From contig JAQBWV010000015.1 in the NCBI GenBank assembly GCA_027624335.1, forward strand, positions 1 to 48,298: a stretch of DNA of 48,298 nt, in the 5' to 3' direction. Below the pieces are notes generated by a model, which was not told the DNA's origin, made no database searches, and was given only the letters and a program-made list of their open reading frames with translations. Below, one piece after another: positions 40,326 through 48,298 of the stretch. The DNA comes from Planctomycetota bacterium (GTDB taxonomy: Bacteria > Planctomycetota > Planctomycetia > Planctomycetales > Planctomycetaceae). Both the position numbers and the translations under genes were made by a program. The stretch's first letter is position 1. Every line of letters begins with the position of its first letter.

Positions 40326-42350
40326 TCAATGCTCGATTGAGCAGTCGGGGAGCATGATGCGGAGGCGGGAGACCGCGTCTTCGGTCAATGCAGTTCGCTT
40401 GAGGTTGAGTCTTCGAAGGATTCTGAACGCTGCCAGTGAATCAACGACCTGGTTCGTCACGTCGGTACCTTCAAGGTCGAGATCGGCAAGCGTCGCGAGC
40501 TCCTTGAGGCTCGCAACACCTTCATCACCGATCGAATCGTATCGAAGCCCGAGGCTCGTCAAATTGCGGCATCGCGTTAGAGATCCCAGCCCTTCATCTG
40601 TGACCAGCGTGTTGCCAATGTCCAGAAACCTGAGTTCTTTCAACCTCGCAATCTGACGCAACTGCGCGTCTTTGAGTCTTCCTCCCGACAGATTCAGATG
40701 CCTCAGCGATGAGTTCGAGACGATCAACTTCAGATTGTCGGAACTCAGCAGCTGAACCCCGCTCAGGTCAATTCCAATCACCGCGAAACTGACCTGCGGA
40801 AGCGGGTCGGTTGGCTTGACGACGGACTCGCCGGACCCTGTATCGACCCGAATCTCACGGGCGACGCGACGGGCCCATTCAATCAGCGAATCATTTGGAA
40901 CAGAGAATCTTTTCCCGGGGGGCAGAAACGGGAACGTACTGACTGGAGACGCGGGCGTCTGGGAATTGGCACCGGCACCGCTGACTGGAGTTTTTTCGTC
41001 TACCCGTGTTTTCAACGCCGACTTGACGGACTCCTTTTTTTCCGGCGGTCCCGACCCTTGTGACAAAGCAAACAGGACCGCAATCACGCCCGCACACGCA
41101 GTCCCCACAGAGATCGCCAACGGCCAGACGCTCTTCTTTACGTGACGCCTGATCAACGGCACTGGGGTTATAACCGCTCGACTGTCGAGATGATCAACGA
41201 AAAAATTAAGCGTCTCGTCCACGTACGAATCAAGCGCAGGGAGATCAATCGCCGGAACTGTCACGGGCTCCGGCTGAATCTCGAGTGACTTTGGATCCGT
41301 GACAAAGGCCTCAAGAACAGCAGCGACTTCAGCCGGAGTCTGAAACCGCTGAGCAGGGTCACGATGCAGCATTCGGGCGACAATATGCACCAGTACGGGC
41401 GGGACATTCTGGCGAAATGTACTGACGGGAGGAGCATCCGTATTGATGCGAGCCAGCAGTTTCTCCATCACGTTGTCGCCGCTGTAGGGCAATTCTCCAC
41501 AGAGTAGCTGAAACAGCGTGACTCCCAGTCCGTAGATATCCGACCGAATATCCACGGTGCGGGAACTCATCGCCTGTTCCGGAGACATGTAATCCGGCGA
41601 GCCCATGATCTGTCCGCTGCGAGTGACGTCGGCATCTTTTTCCTGAAAATCGTCGCCGCCCTGTGTCGCCAGCTCGGCCTGATGAGACAGCCGAGCCAAA
41701 CCCAGATCGAGAAGTTTGATCACTGGTCGGCGAGTCTTTGGATCCTTCGACACCAGCAGATTCGACGGCTTGATGTCGCGATGCACGATCCCACGCTCGT
41801 GCGCATGCTGCAGCCCGTTGGCCGCCTGTCGAATGCATTCGCAGGCAAACTCGATGCTCACCTGTCCGGGCTCGCGAATCAGGGCTTTCAGATCCCGTCC
41901 TGGAAAGTATTCCATTACGAGAAAGCAGCGATCGCCGATCTGGTCGGCATCAATGGCCCGTACGATGTTCGGATGGTTCAGGCTGGCGGAAAAAGCAATC
42001 TCCCGTTCGAACCGTGCTCGGGCAGTCGTGTCACCGTGCAGGTTCGTCGCCATCACCTTGAGAGCGACTTCGCGACGAAGAGTGATACTCTCGGCTTTGA
42101 GAACCGCTCCCATTCCGCCCTGCCCGAGCACGTCCAGCAATTTGTACTTGCCCAGAAACAGCTTGCTTTTCCCCGCAAGCAGCTGCCGAGCCTGCCACTC
42201 CGTCAGCCAGGTGCGAAGTATCAAATCACGAGCGACTCCAATAGCGTCCGATCGTGTAGCAAAATCAGCCGCCACGGCCACCTGCTCAGGACTGAGCAGA
42301 TTGCTGCGACGCAGAGTCGACATGAAAGACTCAACGGCAGTTGGCGTCAT
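40326..42350 (-). CDS. Membrane Ser/Thr protein kinase with C-terminal leucine-rich repeats
   Basis: 674 residues. An N-terminal helical stretch precedes the kinase domain (about 69-350). It has a glycine loop GQGGMGAV, catalytic K98 in VALKV, E117, HRDIKPSN (190-197) and DLG (215-217, in place of DFG, common in planctomycete kinases), then SPDYMSPEQ. A membrane helix lies at about 409-429. The outside part has four or so leucine-rich repeats (about 550-665; LRHLNLSGGRLKDAQL, LRFLDIGNTLVTDEG, LADLDLEGTDVTNQ). It would sense an external protein or ligand and phosphorylate cytoplasmic targets. The substrate is unknown. The start ATG 42350 has no clear ribosome site; M10 (42323) is an alternative. 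Confidence 0.85.
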   Translation of the reverse strand: MTPTAVESFMSTLRRSNLLSPEQVAVAADFATRSDAIGVARDLILRTWLTEWQARQLLAGKSKLFLGKYKLLDVLGQGGMGAVLKAESITLRREVALKVMATNLHGDTTARARFEREIAFSASLNHPNIVRAIDADQIGDRCFLVMEYFPGRDLKALIREPGQVSIEFACECIRQAANGLQHAHERGIVHRDIKPSNLLVSKDPKTRRPVIKLLDLGLARLSHQAELATQGGDDFQEKDADVTRSGQIMGSPDYMSPEQAMSSRTVDIRSDIYGLGVTLFQLLCGELPYSGDNVMEKLLARINTDAPPVSTFRQNVPPVLVHIVARMLHRDPAQRFQTPAEVAAVLEAFVTDPKSLEIQPEPVTVPAIDLPALDSYVDETLNFFVDHLDSRAVITPVPLIRRHVKKSVWPLAISVGTACAGVIAVLFALSQGSGPPEKKESVKSALKTRVDEKTPVSGAGANSQTPASPVSTFPFLPPGKRFSVPNDSLIEWARRVAREIRVDTGSGESVVKPTDPLPQVSFAVIGIDLSGVQLLSSDNLKLIVSNSSLRHLNLSGGRLKDAQLRQIARLKELRFLDIGNTLVTDEGLGSLTRCRNLTSLGLRYDSIGDEGVASLKELATLADLDLEGTDVTNQVVDSLAAFRILRRLNLKRTALTEDAVSRLRIMLPDCSIEH

Positions 42351-42906
42351 GCTGGGTGAGACGGGATCTTGAAAGGCGACGGCGGGCGACGCGAGGACTC
42401 ATTGAATTTGACCAGCGGCGTGGCTGCTGAAACGCGATCAAATCCGCCAACGGCGATGAGCGAGCAAAAATACCTCTACCGAACGGCACAACGCGATTTG
42501 TCGAGACCCGTGACATTTTAAGGTGGGAACCTTCTGCCCGGGATGTGACGTCCGAACGAATCGGCATGCCCCATGGCCGAACAAGGAAGCTCCCTTTTTA
42601 GTCATTCTTGTAGGGTCAACAACGTTTGGCGTGTGTGTCGAACTCGGTAGAGGTACACCGCCAATGCTATCCTCCGTCCAACGGCTCGGCAACATTCGAC
42701 TGGCTGACTTCACGCCGATTTCAGAATTGACATGGAAGGCGTCAGTTTCGGGCTCATGGGCGATCTTCACTGAATGCTGTGCATAGCCACGAATCACGGA
42801 TGGCAGGCAGCAGTTCATCGCAGAGTTGCGCTGCTGATTTCTTTACAGGCTCGGGAAACCGTCGAATCAGATTTGAGAAAGTGTGGAAACAACTACGGTC
42901 GGTGTT
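42351..42906. other. Divergent intergenic region before the ATP synthase operon
   Basis: About 560 bases up to the promoter candidate, between the kinase gene and the divergent atp operon. No gene, RNA or strong hairpin is seen. The ORFs here are short and lack family features. Confidence 0.4.
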
Positions 42907-42935
42907 TTGACACTCCGATATGGGATCGATATCGT
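42907..42935 (+). promoter_or_regulatory. Sigma-70-like promoter candidate for the atp operon
   Basis: TTGACA (42907-42912) matches the -35 consensus perfectly and is followed after 17 bases by TATCGT (42930-42935), four of six matches to TATAAT. Transcription would start near 42942, about 30 bases before the first atp gene. Confidence 0.4.
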
Positions 42936-42970
42936 CCGGCGCGCCTCGGGGGTTTTGCTCGGGAGCGGCG

Positions 42971-43189
42971 ATGAAAGACTCAGACAACCACAGAGCAACA
43001 TCCAATGCGATGCGTTGGGTGTCGCAGGTGACATCTATCGGGATGGAACTGGCAATTCCTGCCGGTGTGGGCGTTTGGCTGGATTCGAAGTACGGAACTT
43101 TGCCGGGATGGACTCTCGTCGGAGTCTGCTTCGGGAGTTATTTGGCTTTTCGAGGCCTGCAACAACTTCTTCGCGATCTGGAAAAATGA
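42971..43189 (+). CDS. AtpZ-like small ATP synthase-associated protein
   Basis: 72 residues from ATG 42971, with a good GGGAG five bases upstream; the longer frame starts inside the promoter. It has two hydrophobic helices: SIGMELAIPAGVGVWLDSKY and LVGVCFGSYLAFRGLQQLL. This arrangement, with the LDSKYGT loop, matches the AtpZ/AtpI_2 family found at the head of many atp operons, where it helps handle Mg2+/Ca2+ or c-ring assembly. Its stop overlaps the next gene by ATGA. Confidence 0.8.
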   Translation: MKDSDNHRATSNAMRWVSQVTSIGMELAIPAGVGVWLDSKYGTLPGWTLVGVCFGSYLAFRGLQQLLRDLEK

Positions 43190-43614
43190 GTTCCTCATCT
43201 GAAGACAACGGCAGCAGGAGTCGCGACAGCGGTTCCGCCGATGTTTTTCGGCTGGTGGTTGCGAGTGCAGTTTTTGCTCTTCTGCTGGCGGGTCCTGCAT
43301 GGCTCGTTGCAGAAACCAAAGGTCTGATCGGGGTTGGCGTTTCAGCCTTGCTGTGCGTCATTCCAGGTTGTCTGGTTGTAGCTTTTAAAGGGTTGGCAGG
43401 CGGATCGCAGGCCTCTCTGATTTTGACTGCGAGCGGGTTAAGGATGTTTTTCGTCCTGCTCGGAGCCCTTGGAGCGAAGTTCGTTGTCTCCGGATACGGA
43501 CTCAAAGAGTTTTTTGTCTGGCTGATTCTGTTTTACATGTTCACGTTGGCGCTTGAGACAATGAGTCTGCTCAGCGTAAAGCGTGAGTCCGGGGACAGTA
43601 ATTCGTCAGTGTGA
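43186..43614 (+). CDS. AtpI-like membrane protein
   Basis: 142 residues from ATG 43186, overlapping the AtpZ-like stop by four bases. Four hydrophobic segments (VASAVFALLLAGPAWLV, IGVGVSALLCVIPGCLVV, ILTASGLRMFFVLLGALG and FFVWLILFYMFTLALE) give the four-helix pattern of AtpI, an assembly helper for the c-ring. The N-terminal 20 residues are Ser-, Asp- and Gly-rich. The sequence is diverged; the call rests on shape and position before atpB. Confidence 0.7.
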   Translation: MSSSSEDNGSRSRDSGSADVFRLVVASAVFALLLAGPAWLVAETKGLIGVGVSALLCVIPGCLVVAFKGLAGGSQASLILTASGLRMFFVLLGALGAKFVVSGYGLKEFFVWLILFYMFTLALETMSLLSVKRESGDSNSSV

Positions 43615-43665
43615 TTCGATACTGGCAGGCTGTATGGCTCGTGGGTAATTCCTGAGAACAGACTT

Positions 43666-44592
43666 ATGCTTTTTGCTGCCGGACAAGATCATTTTCACCA
43701 TGTGCGGGACTTTCCGTTCTTCGAGTTGCCGTTGCGCCTCGGGACGGCCATCGATTCGCACGGGCATACGGTTTACGGAATTCCACTTCCGAATATCGGT
43801 GGCTTTCAGATTACCAAATTCATGGTGCTGCAGGTTGTCGCTGGATTGTTGACGTTCCTGGTGTTCAAGGGGCTGGCGAAGCGGGTCAACTCGGGAGAGC
43901 CAACTCAAGGGCGTTTCTGGAACTTCTGGGAATCGATTGCTCTGTTCATTCGTGACGAAGTTGTTCGGCCAACGATTGGTGATGGACATCATGATCACGA
44001 TGGTCATGGTCATAGCCACGAGGCAGCTGATCACGGTCACGGTGAAACGCAGGCTGGGCATCACGCGGACCAGTACCTGCCGTTTATCTGGACCTGCTTT
44101 TTCTACGTTCTTTTCTGCAACCTGCTTGGAGCTGTTCCGCTGCTGGGTTCTCCGACAGCCTCGATCAGTGTCACGGCTGTGCTGGCTGTGTCAGTGTTTA
44201 TTTACAATCTCTCTCACGGTGTCCGGCAATTTGGATTTGTCGGGTTCTGGAAAAATCAGGTTCCGGACCTTGGTCTGGGTGGTTTTATGGGAGTGGCGAT
44301 TGGTGGCGGGATCTGGTGCATCGAAGTCGTCGGGCTGTTCATCAAGCACGGAGTGCTGGCTATTCGACTCTTCGCCAACATCATGGGCGGTCACACGGTT
44401 GTCGGCGTGATTCTCGGATTTATCGCAGTGGACGGAGTTGCCGGCACGATGCTGCAGGGCCTGGTGATTCCTGCCAGTATCGGCGGACAGGTTCTGATTG
44501 GTCTGCTCGAACTGTTCGTTTCGTTCTTGCAGGCTTACGTGTTCGCGTACCTGTCGACTATTTTCCTGTCGGCCAGCATGCATGCACATTGA
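43666..44592 (+). CDS. atpB: ATP synthase Fo subunit a, with a histidine-rich loop
   Basis: 308 residues. The C-terminal half carries HGVLAIRLFANIMGGH with the essential Arg (R234), and E220 lies in the preceding helix. GQVLIGLLELFVSFLQAYVF is the last conserved helix. It forms the half-channels next to the c-ring in the inner membrane. Between the first helix and the second, residues 107-135 contain ten histidines in about 26 residues (HHDHDGHGHSHEAADHGHG), absent from typical subunit a. It precedes atpE. Confidence 0.95.
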   Translation: MLFAAGQDHFHHVRDFPFFELPLRLGTAIDSHGHTVYGIPLPNIGGFQITKFMVLQVVAGLLTFLVFKGLAKRVNSGEPTQGRFWNFWESIALFIRDEVVRPTIGDGHHDHDGHGHSHEAADHGHGETQAGHHADQYLPFIWTCFFYVLFCNLLGAVPLLGSPTASISVTAVLAVSVFIYNLSHGVRQFGFVGFWKNQVPDLGLGGFMGVAIGGGIWCIEVVGLFIKHGVLAIRLFANIMGGHTVVGVILGFIAVDGVAGTMLQGLVIPASIGGQVLIGLLELFVSFLQAYVFAYLSTIFLSASMHAH

Positions 44593-44662
44593 GTTGATGT
44601 GAAGTCCCGAGGGAACTGTCTCTCAGGTACATAATATTGTTTTCAGTTGGATCTTTTGATCT

Positions 44663-44669
44663 AAGGAGA
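44663..44669 (+). promoter_or_regulatory. Strong ribosome-binding site of atpE
   Basis: AAGGAGA lies nine bases before ATG 44679 and is the strongest ribosome site in the operon. It fits the need for many copies of subunit c. It also decides the start, because a longer in-frame ORF begins at 44637. Confidence 0.7.
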
Positions 44670-44678
44670 TCGACCAAA

Positions 44679-44966
44679 ATGTCACAGGCTGTCAAGCTCG
44701 TCATCATGGCTGCTGCAGTCATGCTCACATTCGCTGTTCCTGCTTTTGCCGAAGATGGGAGTGGTACTCTCAACTCGGCTGCCGTTGGCGCAGGAATTGT
44801 GATGCTCGGTGCTGGTTTGGGAATCGGCAGGATCGGCGCATCCGCAGTTGAGAGTATGGCACGTCAACCGGAAAAAGCAGATGACATTCGTGGTGCAATG
44901 ATTGTCGCTGCCGCGCTGATCGAAGGTGCTACATTCTTCGGTTTGATCGTGTGTATCGCTGCGTAG
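44679..44966 (+). CDS. atpE: ATP synthase Fo subunit c, with N-terminal extension
   Basis: 95 residues from ATG 44679. Residues 1-24 look like a cleavable signal peptide (MAAAVMLTFAVPAFA followed by ED). The two-helix hairpin has the glycine-rich first helix (GAGIVMLGAGLGIGR), the RQPE loop (63-66 region) and the ion-carrying E82 in AALIEGATFF. The Gln and Ser/Thr ligands of Na+-type c subunits are absent, so proton use is more likely. It forms the rotor ring. It follows atpB after 86 bases. Confidence 0.95.
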   Translation: MSQAVKLVIMAAAVMLTFAVPAFAEDGSGTLNSAAVGAGIVMLGAGLGIGRIGASAVESMARQPEKADDIRGAMIVAAALIEGATFFGLIVCIAA

Positions 44967-45049
44967 TGACACCGTTCGTTGAGCTGATTTCAGTTTGACA
45001 AGACGACGTCATTTCTTCGTTTCTGTATTGCGACCTACAGGGTGCGATA

Positions 45050-45700
45050 ATGCACGCTTTTCGCTTCCACCGTTACTGGCTTCTGTTACTCGCGGGGATC
45101 GTCTTCGCGGTAACAGTCGTGTCTGTACCAACTATCCAGGCAGCTGACGACAGTCATGCCGTCCCTGAGGGACAGGATGGCGGTCACGACGGTGCCGAAA
45201 CTGGCGTACCGATGCAACCGCAAAACGATCTCGTTTTGTGGACCATTGTGACGTTTGTGGTGTTCCTTGTTGTGTTGAAGAAGGTTGCCTGGGGGCCTCT
45301 GATTGAGGGGCTCGACAACCGGGAATCGAAGTACCGCAAGCTGCTTGAGGATGCTAAAGCTGATCGCGACAAGGCTGTTGCTTTGCTCGCGGATTATGAA
45401 CAGAAACTGAAGGCCACTCAGGGGCAGGTGGACGAGATTATTGCGGAAGCTCGCCGCGACGCTGATCGCACTAAGACGGACATCCTTGCAACGGCTCAGC
45501 AGAGCGCTGAAGCCACCCGCAAACGTGCACTGGAAGACATCAACCGTGCTCGAGATCAGGCGGTTGCAGAGTTGTTTGATCATGTGAGGGCAAGTGTCGT
45601 GTCAGCAACAGAGAAAGTGCTTTCCCGCAGTTTGAATGATGCTGATCATCAGAAGTTGATCGACGATGCTCTGGCAGAAATGTCGGCGGCTCAGGGATAG
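45050..45700 (+). CDS. atpF: ATP synthase Fo subunit b, with signal-like N-terminus
   Basis: 216 residues. An N-terminal hydrophobic segment (about 8-31, ending TIQA/AD) looks like a signal peptide. A polar, Gly/Asp/His-containing linker follows, then the membrane helix of subunit b (LVLWTIVTFVVFLVVL, about 61-76). The rest is the long alpha-helical stalk (EAKADR-type heptads, EEARRDADRTKTD-like). Subunit b is the peripheral stator. Ordinary subunit b has only the one membrane helix at its very start. It sits between atpE and atpH. Confidence 0.9.
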   Translation: MHAFRFHRYWLLLLAGIVFAVTVVSVPTIQAADDSHAVPEGQDGGHDGAETGVPMQPQNDLVLWTIVTFVVFLVVLKKVAWGPLIEGLDNRESKYRKLLEDAKADRDKAVALLADYEQKLKATQGQVDEIIAEARRDADRTKTDILATAQQSAEATRKRALEDINRARDQAVAELFDHVRASVVSATEKVLSRSLNDADHQKLIDDALAEMSAAQG

Positions 45701-45762
45701 GCCTAATTGACGCCGCAGGCGAAAATTGGACAGGTGAAACTGTCACATGAGGTGAGGTCGGA

Positions 45763-47866
<2,104 letters not shown>

Positions 47867-47953
47867 AGGCGAGTAAGAATTTACCGGCACTGACGAGGAA
47901 TTCTCTCATTCGCCTGCTGATCACGATGCAGCGTTAACAACGGACGGGAAGCG

Positions 47954-48298
47954 ATGGCCAAAGCCAGAGCGATTGTCAAACGCCTTAAGGCGGTTAAAAA
48001 CATCCGGAAGATCACCCGGACCATGGAATTGATCGCGACTGCGCGGTTCAAGAAAGCCATGGACCGAGCGACTGAGGCTGCTTCGTATACAAAAAAGATC
48101 AACGAAATTGTCGCAGACCTGTCCGGCGCGAATCTGAGCTTCAGTCATCCACTGCTGACTCAGCCGGAAGAACAGACAAAGAACGTTCTGCTGGTAATGA
48201 CTTCCAACCGCGGCCTGTGCGGCGGCTACAACGCCAATGTCTTCCGCACCGCGACGCCGCACTACCGAGCGCAGTCGTCGGACCACGAAGTCGACCTC
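47954..48298 (+). CDS. atpG: ATP synthase F1 subunit gamma, N-terminal part
   Basis: 115 residues before the window ends. ATG 47954 is preceded by GGGAAG. KRLKAVKNIRKITRTMELIA and TARFKKAMDRA form the N-terminal helix of the central shaft. VMTSNRGLCGGYNANVFRTA is the gamma signature, and the cut falls soon after it. The beta and epsilon genes (atpD, atpC) should follow outside the window. Confidence 0.95.
   Translation, partial: MAKARAIVKRLKAVKNIRKITRTMELIATARFKKAMDRATEAASYTKKINEIVADLSGANLSFSHPLLTQPEEQTKNVLLVMTSNRGLCGGYNANVFRTATPHYRAQSSDHEVDL

Overview
The window looks like chromosomal DNA from a planctomycete (Planctomycetota, probably Planctomycetales). The grounds are protein families that are abundant mainly in that phylum: DUF1559-type proteins, two twin-arginine DUF1501 proteins, a large secreted protein with two CxxCH haem motifs, a sulfatase, a Ser/Thr kinase with a DLG motif and leucine-rich repeats, and an EF-hand-rich secreted protein. 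The species cannot be named from the sequence. There is no rRNA, tRNA or CRISPR array that I can see.

Region 1 (1-16110) is mixed metabolic and accessory DNA. It holds the 3' end of a sulfatase and a three-gene minus-strand operon of membrane proteins, two of them DUF1559-derived. It continues with dapB, an MFS transporter, a secreted alpha/beta hydrolase, and an overlapping pair (haem-motif protein plus DUF1501). A decayed stretch (about 12.2-13.5 kb) carries gene remnants, including the frameshifted 3' end of an enolase-superfamily gene. A Tat-exported Gfo/Idh-type oxidoreductase follows, then a relic of an IS3-type transposase and a VWA-domain protein.

Region 2 (16450-22031) has csrA overlapped by a short ORF and closed by a long hairpin. 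Then come the EF-hand protein, a PLP-dependent group II decarboxylase-like enzyme and a second DUF1501 protein.

Region 3 (22165-36711, all minus strand) is one compact flagellar cluster. In transcription order it is a membrane TPR protein, a FlgN-like chaperone, flgB, flgC, fliE, fliF, fliG, fliH, fliI, fliJ, a MotE-like protein, fliK and flgD. It encodes the MS ring, switch, export ATPase complex, proximal rod, hook-length control and hook cap. Hook, filament, stator and export-gate genes are outside the window. A REP-like 23-bp perfect inverted repeat sits between fliK and flgD.

Region 4 (37207-42350) contains a secreted DUF1326 protein, an ammonium transporter with a consensus sigma-54 promoter sequence upstream, and a membrane Ser/Thr kinase with leucine-rich repeats.

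Region 5 (42971-48298) is the start of a classical F1Fo ATP synthase operon: atpZ-like, atpI-like, atpB, atpE, atpF, atpH, atpA and the 5' part of atpG. A sigma-70-like promoter candidate precedes it. Oddities are a histidine-rich loop in subunit a and signal-peptide-like N-termini on subunits c and b.

I see no clearly new system. The most useful leads are the DUF1559 proteins that have lost the pilin-type N-terminus, the TPR protein heading the flagellar cluster, the ORF coupled to csrA, the predicted sigma-54 control of amt, and the modified Fo subunits.
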